Made by a program: the position numbers and the translations under genes
Shown here: positions 13,098 to 19,262 of the stretch, piece by piece
How the letters are laid out: each line of letters starts with the position of its first letter
Numbering within the stretch: the first letter of the stretch is position 1
The notes under the pieces: model-generated
Told to the model about the DNA's origin: nothing
The model's input: the letters and a program-made list of their open reading frames with translations, nothing else
Databases searched by the model: none
Virus record (IMG/VR): IMGVR_UViG_3300025646_000296
Span: 1 to 26,751 of that record
Origin: a virus
Strand: one strand, 5' to 3'
Length of the DNA stretch: 26,751 nt

Positions 13098-13116
13098 GGG
13101 GCAGCATTGCTGCCCC
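13098..13116. other. 8-bp GC-rich hairpin between SSB-like gene and next gene
   Basis: GGGGCAGC (13098-13105) and GCTGCCCC (13109-13116) form a perfect stem with a 3-nt loop. It lies 8 nt after the SSB-like stop codon and 10 nt before the next start. No U-tract follows, so it is a weak terminator or an mRNA-end stabiliser rather than a standard intrinsic terminator. Confidence 0.5.
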
Positions 13117-13126
13117 TTCACCTGAT

Positions 13127-13522
13127 ATGGCAATTTTTAATAGCAAAGCGCTAGATCGTGCCGTTCATTCAACTGAATTGCCAGAGCTAAGCAAAGAAGA
13201 CCTTGCGACGCTCCAAAATGAATTGATCGAATGTATTCTAAGCATTCATACAGCTTTAGCTGAGGTCAAGAGTTTTGAAGGCAAGCACAACCTATTGCCT
13301 GACGAAGACTGGCAACATCGCGCTCAAAAAAAGCTTCGGATTTGCAAACAGTTTGCGGCAAAGATTGAAGCGTTTGAAAACGGTACGCCGCCAGCAACAT
13401 TCAAGGACGCATACGCAGCAAGGCTGCGTGAAATCCTGCTTGAAGAGCTAGGACCAACCTCATTAAAGAAGATTGAAGATGAAGCCGCAGAACTTGCCCG
13501 CGCTGACGTGGAACGACGATGA
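13127..13522 (+). CDS. Hypothetical helical protein, 131 aa
   Basis: It begins MAIFNSKALDRAVHSTELPE and is almost all helix, with charged and hydrophobic residues alternating (EDLATLQNELIECILSIHTA, then LRICKQFAAKIEAFEN) and an acidic C-terminal helix. A helical bundle or coiled-coil adaptor is likely. I recognise no family. Its end overlaps the next gene by 44 nt. Confidence 0.6.
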   Translation: MAIFNSKALDRAVHSTELPELSKEDLATLQNELIECILSIHTALAEVKSFEGKHNLLPDEDWQHRAQKKLRICKQFAAKIEAFENGTPPATFKDAYAARLREILLEELGPTSLKKIEDEAAELARADVERR

Positions 13523-13721
13523 CCCTCAAGCGTCGATCGGACCTGGGCAAAGCCGACCAGTGCCTGGCGCTCAGACTCGGATGTATCGACTGATGGTGAA
13601 GCCTACTGACGGGCAGCGCATGAAGGTGGTGCTGCACGCGGAGGATGCAGAGCGGGCGAAGCTTTACGCGTTAAACCGCTGGCCTAGCGCTGCGGTGAGC
13701 GAGCCGGAGCCCGTCACGTGA
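13479..13721 (+). CDS. Hypothetical protein, 80 aa
   Basis: The ATG at 13479 (AAGATGAAG context) starts MKPQNLPALTWNDDDPQASI. After a Pro/Gly-rich segment the core reads MYRLMVKPTDGQRMKVVLHA with EDAERAKLYALNRWP, a strand-strand-helix pattern that recalls the C-terminal half of the 75-aa protein at 9198-9425. That makes the two possible distant relatives, but the similarity is slight. No function assigned. Confidence 0.55.
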   Translation: MKPQNLPALTWNDDDPQASIGPGQSRPVPGAQTRMYRLMVKPTDGQRMKVVLHAEDAERAKLYALNRWPSAAVSEPEPVT

Positions 13722-13755
13722 TTACGGCTTCGTCCTTCATTGCGGATTTCGCATG

Positions 13756-13784
13756 TTGCAGTTCCTTCTTTTTTCGTGTAGTCT
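13756..13784 (+). promoter_or_regulatory. Possible promoter upstream of the ThyX/small-gene cassette
   Basis: TTGCAG (13756-13761) and TAGTCT (13779-13784) are separated by 17 nt in the 118-nt gap 13722-13839, the only real break between the SSB module and the ThyX cassette. Both hexamers deviate from consensus, so it is weak evidence. The gap shows no convincing open frame in either direction. Confidence 0.3.
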
Positions 13785-13839
13785 GAGCGAGCTTCTTGAG
13801 TAGGTGCTTGAGGAGCGCTAGATCCATTGCTTTTGAACT

Positions 13840-14010
13840 GTGTCCAAACTTGACAGACCACTTGACGTTACCGTAGATGCGGTCAGGAATCTACTGATCG
13901 AGGGGTACAACCGTTACGAGCAAGCGTTCAGGCAGGGTGACGCGGAGCAGCGTTACTGGGACGGCTACATTCGTGCTTTACATCACGTCATCGAACTGGA
14001 GGACGAGTGA
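13840..14010 (+). CDS. Hypothetical protein, 56 aa
   Basis: A GTG at 13840 opens the frame MSKLDRPLDVTVDAVRNLLI followed by EGYNRYEQAFRQGDAEQRYW and an acidic end (RALHHVIELEDE). The amphipathic helix composition and the coupled stop/start with the next gene (TGATG) make it likely real. 'RYWDGYIRALHHVIELEDE' is the sort of C-terminal helix often found in small phage proteins. Function unknown. Confidence 0.55.
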   Translation: MSKLDRPLDVTVDAVRNLLIEGYNRYEQAFRQGDAEQRYWDGYIRALHHVIELEDE

Positions 14011-14192
14011 TGCGTCATCGTGAACTGATTCGAGGGCTGAATCGCACGACAGGGCCACTGCAACGCATTGGTATGTCGCTGATGTCATTACTGTCACCAG
14101 GGACAGTGATTGTGGCCACTTTTATAGGCTTCAGTGAAGCCATCAAAGACATGGATGACGAACAGCTTGAGGCGGTGTTTAGTGATGAATGA
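14010..14192 (+). CDS. Small membrane protein, 60 aa
   Basis: The ATG at 14010 overlaps the previous stop (TGATG). After a basic N-terminus (MRHRELIRGLNRTTG) one hydrophobic span covers about residues 22-43 (GMSLMSLLSPGTVIVATFIG), then an acidic tail. It could be a single-span inner-membrane protein. Its stop lies inside the start of the ThyX gene (8-nt overlap), so both are made together. No family recognised. Confidence 0.5.
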   Translation: MRHRELIRGLNRTTGPLQRIGMSLMSLLSPGTVIVATFIGFSEAIKDMDDEQLEAVFSDE

Positions 14193-14913
14193 TCCCTATT
14201 TCCGCGTTGTGTGCTTGAACCGAACAGAGCAGCCACAAAAGCTGATCTGGCAGGCAATGCACCAGGACTACAGCGAACAATGCGTGGCCTACGAGGATCC
14301 GCCATGCGAGTCGGAAGCCGGCAGGATTGCTGTTAAGCGGCTGCTGCAAGGTGGTCGCGGGCACTACGGCCCACTGGAGCATCCGAGCATCACATTCAGC
14401 GTCGGCTGGTTTCCCCATTCAGTGATGCAGCAAGCCCGGACCCATCGAGTTGGCGTGAGCTTTGATGTGCAGTCGATGCGTTACACCGGTCAGCGTGTGG
14501 CGCAGATTGCTCGCCGTGGCATTGGCATTGACATCGAAGAGGTCTTCTACTTGCGGCCTGTTGGCGAATACACCGACCGGCAGGGCAAAAAGTACAGCTA
14601 CAGCTCGGAGCTTAGAGCGGAAGACGTAGAGAGCTGCTATGCCGCAGCTGAAGCGTACGCTGCCAAGCTGGAGTTGGGCTTTGCCGAGGAACATGCCCGT
14701 GGGCTGTTGCCGTTCGACTTTCGCCAGCATTTTGTTGTCAGCTTCAGTCTACGGGCTCTCATGCACTTCTTGGACCTTCGCGCCAAGCTCGATGCCCAAT
14801 GGGAGATTCAGCAGCTGTGTGAACTTATCTGGCCTCACTTCGAGGCATGGACACCCGAGATCGCCAGCTGGTATCGCGATCATCGATGGGGCAAAGCGAG
14901 GTTGGCGCCATGA
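14185..14913 (+). CDS. thyX: Flavin-dependent thymidylate synthase
   Basis: ThyX makes dTMP from dUMP with FAD and methylene-tetrahydrofolate. The signature is visible as HRVGVSFDVQSMRY (87-100), a variant of RHRxxSxNExSxRY with Asn-Glu replaced by Asp-Val and one extra residue after HR. The C-terminal part has LMHFLDLRAKLDAQWEI, matching the usual HFLxLRxxxxAQxEI helix. The length (242 aa) is typical. I chose ATG 14185 because the frame extending to 14134 adds unrelated residues. It fits with the dCTP deaminase gene at 19398-19913, which supplies dUMP precursors. Confidence 0.92.
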   Translation: MNDPYFRVVCLNRTEQPQKLIWQAMHQDYSEQCVAYEDPPCESEAGRIAVKRLLQGGRGHYGPLEHPSITFSVGWFPHSVMQQARTHRVGVSFDVQSMRYTGQRVAQIARRGIGIDIEEVFYLRPVGEYTDRQGKKYSYSSELRAEDVESCYAAAEAYAAKLELGFAEEHARGLLPFDFRQHFVVSFSLRALMHFLDLRAKLDAQWEIQQLCELIWPHFEAWTPEIASWYRDHRWGKARLAP

Positions 14914-15059
14914 GCAAACCATCCCGCCGCGAGCGCTACTTGAAAGCGCTTGAGATCGCCGAACGCCATGGCAATCGGTTCATGGCCGCAAACATCCGCG
15001 CTGAGTTGCGGAAGCTCGACGCGGAGCCCACCACCACCCCGGAGAGATTCAATGACTGA
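14910..15059 (+). CDS. Hypothetical protein, 49 aa
   Basis: The ATG at 14910 overlaps the ThyX stop (ATGA). The product is basic and helical (SKPSRRERYLKALEIAERHG, then AANIRAELRKLDAEP). It ends in FND with the stop codon inside the ATGACTGA start of the next gene. This is the first gene of the small-gene cassette by its junction type. No function known. Confidence 0.6.
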   Translation: MSKPSRRERYLKALEIAERHGNRFMAANIRAELRKLDAEPTTTPERFND

Positions 15060-15372
15060 CCACCCCATCACCCCACCGACTGAGCTGGTGCAGCAGTTGT
15101 ACGGGCTGCCTCAGATAAGGGCAATAGAAAAGGCATTTGAGGCGGGCGCCAACGAAGAGCTGGAGGCGTGCATTGCTTGGTTTGACAAACACATCCCTGG
15201 ATATGAGCTAGTGGCCGACCGTCTCCGCGCCGGACGCCGCCCGAAGCCACCGAGTCTGGCAGAGCAGGGGTTGGCGGCGCTGCGGTCAACGCCCTGCACC
15301 GAACAGTGTCACTACGACGCACTGTTCGCCGCCCTCAACCGCCTCGCTGAGCTGGAGGATTCCAATGACTGA
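15052..15372 (+). CDS. MTD-type cassette protein, paralogue 1, 106 aa
   Basis: Starts MTDHPITPPTELVQQL after GGAGAG. The shared frame of this family is: a Pro-rich N-terminus, an amphipathic helix with EELEACIAW, a short variable segment, the RPKPPSLAEQ motif and a C-terminal helix ending in ND. The last residues SND overlap the ATG of paralogue 2. The same family is common, I believe, in picocyanobacterial phages, always unnamed. Function unknown; the helical build suits a protein-binding adaptor. Confidence 0.65.
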   Translation: MTDHPITPPTELVQQLYGLPQIRAIEKAFEAGANEELEACIAWFDKHIPGYELVADRLRAGRRPKPPSLAEQGLAALRSTPCTEQCHYDALFAALNRLAELEDSND

Positions 15373-15784
15373 TCACCCCACCATCGTCCCACCGACCACC
15401 ATCGTCCCACCGCGAGAGCTGAAGCAACAGTGGCTAGAGCAGGCCCCGCGCTATCGCGATTGTGGCGTGGGCCGCGCACATTGGCTGATAGACCGCGCCG
15501 CCCAGTGGGTTTACGAGCAATGCGGCAAGGTCAACGAGGCCCAGCTGCAGAAGGCCCGTGACGAGGAGCTGGAGGCGTGCTGTGAGTGGTTACGCCACGA
15601 GTACGGTTACGGCGAAGAACTCGCCCTCAGGCTCCGCGCCGCCTTCCGCCCGAAGCCACCGAGCTTGAAGGCGCAGGCGTTGGAATTAGCAAGACCGGCA
15701 GGAACAGAAGGAGCTTATGTGACTTTTGGTCCTGAAGAACTTGCACTTATTCGCCGCGCCCTGGAGGCACTTCCTAATGACTGA
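15365..15784 (+). CDS. MTD-type cassette protein, paralogue 2, 139 aa
   Basis: Starts MTDHPTIVPPTTIVPPRELK: the Thr-Ile-Val-Pro-Pro unit is repeated, so the N-terminus has a small internal duplication. EELEACCEWL replaces EELEACIAW of paralogue 1, and RPKPPSLKAQAL follows. The C-terminus IRRALEALPND supplies GGAGG (15763-15767) for the next start codon. GAGCTGGAGGCGTG is shared at DNA level with paralogues 1 and 3. No function known. Confidence 0.65.
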   Translation: MTDHPTIVPPTTIVPPRELKQQWLEQAPRYRDCGVGRAHWLIDRAAQWVYEQCGKVNEAQLQKARDEELEACCEWLRHEYGYGEELALRLRAAFRPKPPSLKAQALELARPAGTEGAYVTFGPEELALIRRALEALPND

Positions 15785-16127
15785 CTACCCCATCACCCCA
15801 CCGCCAGAGCTGGTGCAGCAGTGGATTGCCGAAATCTGGCACGAAGGCACTCCTGTTCAAGTTGCACAAAGCGACCTGCACGTTGCCAACCGCGCTGCCC
15901 AATGGGGAGCAGACCAAGAGCTGGAGGCGTGTTGTAAGTGGCTCCCTAAGTTGCCGCCATGGAGTGGGGAAGACCTACGCAAGCATCGCCGCCCGAAGCC
16001 GCCGAGCTTGAAGGAGCAGGCGATGCAAGAGTTTGATCACTTGATGAGTGAATTGGTTGGAACGGAACGATACAAGGATCGTATCTCTATTATCCGCCGC
16101 GCACTGGAGGCTCTTGCTGATGACTGA
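15777..16127 (+). CDS. MTD-type cassette protein, paralogue 3, 116 aa
   Basis: Starts MTDYPITPPPELVQQW, closest to paralogue 1 at its N-terminus (also in DNA: ACCCCATCACCCCACCG is identical). The middle has QELEACCKWL and RPKPPSLKEQAM, and the end (IIRRALEALADD) matches paralogue 2. This mosaic suggests recombination between copies. Its end carries GGAGG and overlaps the ATG of a 23-aa peptide. Function unknown. Confidence 0.65.
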   Translation: MTDYPITPPPELVQQWIAEIWHEGTPVQVAQSDLHVANRAAQWGADQELEACCKWLPKLPPWSGEDLRKHRRPKPPSLKEQAMQEFDHLMSELVGTERYKDRISIIRRALEALADD

Positions 16128-16191
16128 CTACCAAGCAACCCTACTTTTCAGCATCGCCATTATTGCCCTCGTTGCATGGAAACTCAAATGA
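16120..16191 (+). CDS. 23-aa membrane peptide
   Basis: The frame MTDYQATLLFSIAIIALVAW followed by KLK consists of an MTD start, one hydrophobic span (about residues 7-20) and a basic end. GGAGG (16106-16110) lies 9 nt upstream and both its ends overlap neighbouring genes by 4-8 nt, so it is placed and translated like a real gene. A single-span peptide of this size could affect a membrane protein; nothing more can be said. Confidence 0.5.
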   Translation: MTDYQATLLFSIAIIALVAWKLK

Positions 16192-16415
16192 CTGACCTAT
16201 CACCCGCTGCGCAAGCGGCAGTTAATGCAGCAGTTGAAGCTGGTGGTGGATACGGAAAAGCAACGCCAGTGTTGCGTGCACGCTTAGCCGCTGCCCTGGA
16301 GGCTGTTGTTGCGAAAACCAAAATGCGCCAGTACGGCACTTGCTGGATCTGTGATGCCAATGAACTCCTCGCCATCGCCGACGAGCTGCGCGGTCAGGAG
16401 GGCTCCAATGGCTGA
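16188..16415 (+). CDS. MTD-type cassette protein, 75 aa
   Basis: Starts MTDLSPAAQAAVNAAVEAGG. Ala-rich helices are followed by a Cys pair (C52-W-I-C55) and the helix ANELLAIADELRGQ, which resembles HLREIADELS in the 54-aa protein at 16718. Both end with the same kind of helix, suggesting a shared C-terminal module in this cassette. The ATG overlaps the stop of the membrane peptide by 4 nt. No function known. Confidence 0.6.
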   Translation: MTDLSPAAQAAVNAAVEAGGGYGKATPVLRARLAAALEAVVAKTKMRQYGTCWICDANELLAIADELRGQEGSNG

Positions 16416-16641
16416 ACTCTCGCACGAAGACGGCTGGCGGCCGTTTAAGACAAACCCACGGGTCTTTTGCGATGCGTGTGGCGAATCCAGGGATTGCACC
16501 CTTCATCAGAGAGCTGAGTTTCCGCCAGACGCAGCAAAGAAATACCTCAGGAAGCATTGTAACAACGAGCCTGGTGCCTGCAAGTTTCGCTACCAAGCAG
16601 GTATTTGGTTTAACCCCAAACCCCCTAGAGAAGGATACTGA
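16408..16641 (+). CDS. Cys/His-rich small protein, 77 aa
   Basis: Starts MAELSHEDGWRPFKTNPRVF after GGAGG (16397-16401), overlapping the previous stop by 8 nt with ATGGCTGA, a variant of the recurring seam. C21, C24, C30 and H33 form one possible metal site; H50, C51 and C58 could form another. A small zinc-binding protein is likely. The C-terminus is Lys/Pro-rich. No family recognised. Confidence 0.6.
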   Translation: MAELSHEDGWRPFKTNPRVFCDACGESRDCTLHQRAEFPPDAAKKYLRKHCNNEPGACKFRYQAGIWFNPKPPREGY

Positions 16642-16721
16642 TGATTGAACTCTCGACTGAGCAAGCATTCGCCGCCCTAGAGGCAGTGCAACAACACACC
16701 ACTACGGAGCCAATCTCATGA
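16641..16721 (+). CDS. 26-aa peptide of the cassette
   Basis: Frame MIELSTEQAFAALEAVQQHT followed by TTEPIS. AAGGA lies 5 nt before the ATG, and both ends overlap neighbours (start with TGATG-type, stop with ATGA). An amphipathic helix is predicted. It is short, so it may be a translated linker that couples the genes on either side rather than a functional protein. Confidence 0.4.
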   Translation: MIELSTEQAFAALEAVQQHTTTEPIS

Positions 16722-16882
16722 AAGCAACTGTTCACTGGTATGGAAAATATGCTGATGTAGTTTTTCAAGATTGCAGCACAACCATGATGATATATTGTCT
16801 TAACCAGGCTGAGCAAAGTGATCTAGCCGAGCATTTGCGCGAAATTGCTGATGAACTGAGTCCCACCACGGAGGCACCATGA
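16718..16882 (+). CDS. Hypothetical protein, 54 aa
   Basis: Starts MKATVHWYGKYADVVFQDCS with two strands, a Met-rich middle (TTMMIYCLNQ) and the helix DLAEHLREIADELS. The start overlaps the previous stop (ATGA). GGAGG near its end (16870-16874) is the ribosome-binding site of the next gene. No family recognised. Confidence 0.5.
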   Translation: MKATVHWYGKYADVVFQDCSTTMMIYCLNQAEQSDLAEHLREIADELSPTTEAP

Positions 16883-17163
16883 CTGACGCCACACGCGAAC
16901 TGATCCAGCGCATGGCCAGGGAGCTGGATCTTTACCGACAGATGGCGCGAGACAACTGCACGTCAACCCATCCGCTCGCTGATGAAGCCCGCGCCTACCT
17001 CTCCCAGCCCGAGCCGAGTCTCACCGTTGAAAACTGCAGCAACATGCACAAGCATGCGGGAAACTACATAGCGGAAGACTTTGGAGAGATCACACTCGAT
17101 GGACTCTTCACTCGCGAAGATCCCATCGAAATTGCAAACACCTTACCAACAACAGAAGTATGA
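16879..17163 (+). CDS. MTD-type cassette protein, 94 aa
   Basis: Starts MTDATRELIQRMARELDLYR, an amphipathic helix, then ADEARAYLSQPEPS and a more polar C-terminal half (GNYIAEDFGEITLDGLF). It overlaps both neighbours by 4 nt. The N-terminal helix followed by 'AxAYLxxPEP' resembles short helical proteins common in this type of phage. No function known. Confidence 0.6.
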   Translation: MTDATRELIQRMARELDLYRQMARDNCTSTHPLADEARAYLSQPEPSLTVENCSNMHKHAGNYIAEDFGEITLDGLFTREDPIEIANTLPTTEV

Positions 17164-17471
17164 CTGACACATTCCGCGCACTGTGTGCTGAAGTCTTGGC
17201 ATTTAACAATGGAGAAAGTCCTTACAATTTTTCTGGCTTGAACCCTTATGACAGGGATAATGCTGCCTTCGATGCTTGGCAAGACATTAGGCAACGGCTC
17301 AAGTCTGCCCTGGCCGAGCCCGAACCTCAAACTCCTAGCAAGAGCGAGTTATTCAGGTTACTGATGCAGTCTGGCGGCGCTAATAGAGTCGTCTCTATTG
17401 AATGGCTGGAGCCTTTCGCCCAAGCCGTCCTCGCCCGCTGGGGTAGCGCCCTGCCTACACCGCAACCATGA
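17160..17471 (+). CDS. MTD-type cassette protein, 103 aa
   Basis: Starts MTDTFRALCAEVLAFNNGES and has a middle segment typical of this family (RQRLKSALAEPEPQ). The C-terminal part (GGANRVVSIEWLEPFAQAVL) resembles small cyanophage proteins I cannot name. It overlaps its neighbours by 4 nt on each side. No function assigned. Confidence 0.6.
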   Translation: MTDTFRALCAEVLAFNNGESPYNFSGLNPYDRDNAAFDAWQDIRQRLKSALAEPEPQTPSKSELFRLLMQSGGANRVVSIEWLEPFAQAVLARWGSALPTPQP

Positions 17472-17761
17472 CCGATTTTAAATTTCAGCCAGGCGATCGT
17501 GTTGCGGAACGCCCAAGGGTTAAGTTAAACATTGCGTCAACAGCGCAAGGTCAAGCTGTATTCAATCGTCATAGCAAGCAGCGTTATGGCACGGTGACCG
17601 CTACGACCATTCGAGTCAATTCCAAGGGATCGAAGCGAAAGGTCGTCTTGGTGCAGTGGGACGGCTCGCAGCAGTCGTCCGAGCATGAGCAAATGCGTCT
17701 ATGCGCAATTGACGATTTGCCTAAGCTAACGCAATCAACCCTGAACGGCCACGCAGCATGA
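17468..17761 (+). CDS. Small beta-rich protein, 97 aa, possible SH3/KOW-like fold
   Basis: Starts MTDFKFQPGDRVAERPRVKL. The two segments QPGDRVAERP and RYGTVTATTI with KVVLVQWDGS form the strand-turn pattern of an SH3-like or KOW-like barrel, in which GDRV and YGTV are usual. The C-terminus has HEQMRLCAIDDLPKL. The fold call is by eye. It precedes an HTH/zinc-type protein with a 4-nt overlap. Function unknown. Confidence 0.55.
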   Translation: MTDFKFQPGDRVAERPRVKLNIASTAQGQAVFNRHSKQRYGTVTATTIRVNSKGSKRKVVLVQWDGSQQSSEHEQMRLCAIDDLPKLTQSTLNGHAA

Positions 17762-18057
17762 GCAGTAAATTTGTCGGCAGATTTAGCGATGACCAAATCG
17801 CAGAAATACTGCTTAGCAGGGAAAGCGATGCCAAGATTGCAGAAAAGTTTGGTGTGTCGCGTGCCAGCATTGGCCAGATCAAAACAGGCAAGGTGTACAA
17901 GAACGTGCATCCTGAGATTCAGCGCAGGCTTGGTCGATCGTGCTTCAAGTGCAAAAACTGGAAAAACAACGCTTGCATGTTTGAATTTCCCGATCCGATA
18001 GAAGAAGGACCAAAAGCGGCAAACTATTGCAGCTTGTATCAGTTAAGCTGCGAGTAA
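17758..18057 (+). CDS. HTH plus four-Cys module protein, 99 aa
   Basis: The N-terminal half DDQIAEILLSRESDAKIAEK then FGVSRASIGQIKTGK is a helix-turn-helix of the simple recognition type (residues 11-45). It is followed by a four-Cys module: C62, C65, C73 and C91 (C-x2-C-x7-C-x17-C). A transcription regulator or a DNA-binding adaptor is likely. The same Cys spacing recurs in the 101-aa protein at 18278-18583. It overlaps the previous gene by 4 nt. Confidence 0.65.
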   Translation: MSSKFVGRFSDDQIAEILLSRESDAKIAEKFGVSRASIGQIKTGKVYKNVHPEIQRRLGRSCFKCKNWKNNACMFEFPDPIEEGPKAANYCSLYQLSCE

Positions 18058-18064
18058 CCGCTAT

Positions 18065-18268
18065 ATGGCAATGCAACCCGGCAACACCGGAGCGCAGTTG
18101 ATGACCTATGGCATCACTGCGTATTTCAAGCCTTGGTATTTTGATGGCAAGACTGTCTACTGGGGCGAGCCTGAGCGAACCAGATCCAGCGCAGAAGCTT
18201 CTGCCACCAGGATTAAGCAATCGATTTCATTGCGATCCGGTCAAGGCGGCTTCGTAAATCACTGGTAG
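18065..18268 (+). CDS. Hypothetical protein, 67 aa
   Basis: Starts MAMQPGNTGAQLMTYGITAY and continues FKPWYFDGKTVYWGEPER with alternating aromatics and a helix (SSAEASATRIKQSI). It lies 7 nt after the HTH protein. The composition suggests a small beta-rich protein. No family recognised. Confidence 0.5.
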   Translation: MAMQPGNTGAQLMTYGITAYFKPWYFDGKTVYWGEPERTRSSAEASATRIKQSISLRSGQGGFVNHW

Positions 18269-18277
18269 CATTCAGGC

Positions 18278-18583
18278 ATGGCAAGCTACCGTTTCCACGC
18301 AGGTCGTCTTGTGATCTTTGATCGCGATGCTACTTGGTTCGCGACGATCAAAACCCGCAAGGAAGCGATTGAGTTGAAGCTTGCTGCGACTGCGGCCGAT
18401 GCTGCGATCTTGGAAGCCGAGCAATTGTACGCAGATGCGCGAGGTGTAACAAATCCTAAACCTTACTGCTGGCAATGCGTTCACTGGGAACCGGTAGCAT
18501 CAAGCTGTGGGCTTGGGTTTCCAGAGGGTAAGCGCAGTGGCGGACGATTCGCAAACCAATGCTCAGCATTCTGGGCAGACTGA
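18278..18583 (+). CDS. Protein with four-Cys module, 101 aa
   Basis: The N-terminal half (YRFHAGRLVIFDRDATWFAT, then a long helix) is unlike the HTH protein at 17758. The C-terminal part has C64, C67, C77 and C95 (C-x2-C-x9-C-x17-C), with CVHW and GFPEG segments. Both proteins have C-x2-C, a Trp just after it, a Phe-Pro and an Ala-Asn close to the last Cys. A shared metal-binding module is likely. The next gene begins inside this one at 18537. Confidence 0.6.
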   Translation: MASYRFHAGRLVIFDRDATWFATIKTRKEAIELKLAATAADAAILEAEQLYADARGVTNPKPYCWQCVHWEPVASSCGLGFPEGKRSGGRFANQCSAFWAD

Positions 18584-18734
18584 AGTAATTGAGTGCGACA
18601 ACGGCTCGTACATTGAAACGCTGTACGATAAGCGTACCGGCGAGCCATACTACCGGACGTGCTCCAAGGGAGGCGCATTGTGTCGATACTCTTCTGATCT
18701 ATGGCAAGCGCAGATTTATGCGCAGTATTACTGA
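18537..18734 (+). CDS. Hypothetical protein, 65 aa
   Basis: I use the GTG at 18537, which follows AGAGGG at a suitable distance; the frame is open upstream. The core TEVIECDNGSYIETLYDKRT then GEPYYRTCSKGGALCRYSSD looks like a small beta-sheet with three Cys. It overlaps the previous gene by 47 nt. Its stop codon overlaps that of the convergent HNH gene (18728-18734), so the two transcription units meet with no gap. Confidence 0.5.
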   Translation: MADDSQTNAQHSGQTEVIECDNGSYIETLYDKRTGEPYYRTCSKGGALCRYSSDLWQAQIYAQYY

Positions 18735-19258
18735 TCTTGGTCGATCCACTCTTGAATTGCATCAGCGCGTTCTTGCGTAAAGAATGGTTGCCTCTCGAAC
18801 CATTCCCAGACTTCATCAGCACCCTTAGATCCATTGCAGCGTCGACAGCAGCTTGTCAAGTTGCTGCGAACGGTTAAGCCACCTTTATGTCGCGGGACAA
18901 TGTGATCAAGCGTATCCGCGTGTTCGCCACAGTAAGCGCATTGCCTGTTCCAGTGCTCAAATATATTCTTCCTGAAAGTGTGCTTGCTGGTTCGCTTGGT
19001 TACCAGCTCTGTGCCTTCAATTGCGTGTCCAATAAATCCGCCTTCCAACGGATAGACTTCGATTTCAAAATTTACTATTTCTTCGGTCAGTTCTTCAAGT
19101 CTTGCTGCAAAATTATCTGCGAAGTCATCTGGGTCTTGGCCGTTGGAATCGGAACTCAAGAACATGATTTTTGCGATATTGAGGTAGCGCTTTTCAACGC
19201 GGTACGTTGAGTCCTCTTGTTGCGGTGCTCGTCTTGGACATTTGGTTGGATCACACAT
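18728..19258 (-). CDS. HNH endonuclease
   Basis: The C-terminal part has C-x2-C (CAYC), TLDHIVPRHKGG (the D-H of the HNH core), VRSNL and CCRRC-N, the standard HNH/zinc arrangement with the histidine in LDHIVP. The N-terminal half (FADNFAARLEELTEEIV, FEIEVYPLEGGF) is unique. This type is common as a free-standing homing or restriction-like nuclease in phages. The ATG at 19258 (MCDPTKCPRR) is my choice. The frame is open up to a GTG at 19372, and an ATG at 19165 is another option. It sits at the convergence point with the plus-strand operon. Confidence 0.8.
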   Translation of the reverse strand: MCDPTKCPRRAPQQEDSTYRVEKRYLNIAKIMFLSSDSNGQDPDDFADNFAARLEELTEEIVNFEIEVYPLEGGFIGHAIEGTELVTKRTSKHTFRKNIFEHWNRQCAYCGEHADTLDHIVPRHKGGLTVRSNLTSCCRRCNGSKGADEVWEWFERQPFFTQERADAIQEWIDQDQ

Positions 19259-19262
19259 CCAG

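Larger units (their letters stand above)
15052..16127 (+). repeat. Tandem gene family with shared DNA blocks
   Basis: Three adjacent genes share GAGCTGGAGGCGTG (15157-15170, 15566-15579, 15918-15931) and the block CGCCCGAAGCC(A/G)CCGAG further on. Copies 2 and 3 also share the block encoding IRRALEAL at the 3' end. The likeness at DNA level means recent duplication with patchy divergence. Confidence 0.75.

Noticed and set aside
13098-13116. Intrinsic terminator after the SSB-like gene
   Set aside because: The stem is strong but no T-run follows; listed as a plain hairpin instead.
16222-16668. 148-aa minus-strand frame opposite the cassette
   Set aside because: Plus-strand genes here have SDs, overlap junctions and start codons in series; the minus frame has none of these.
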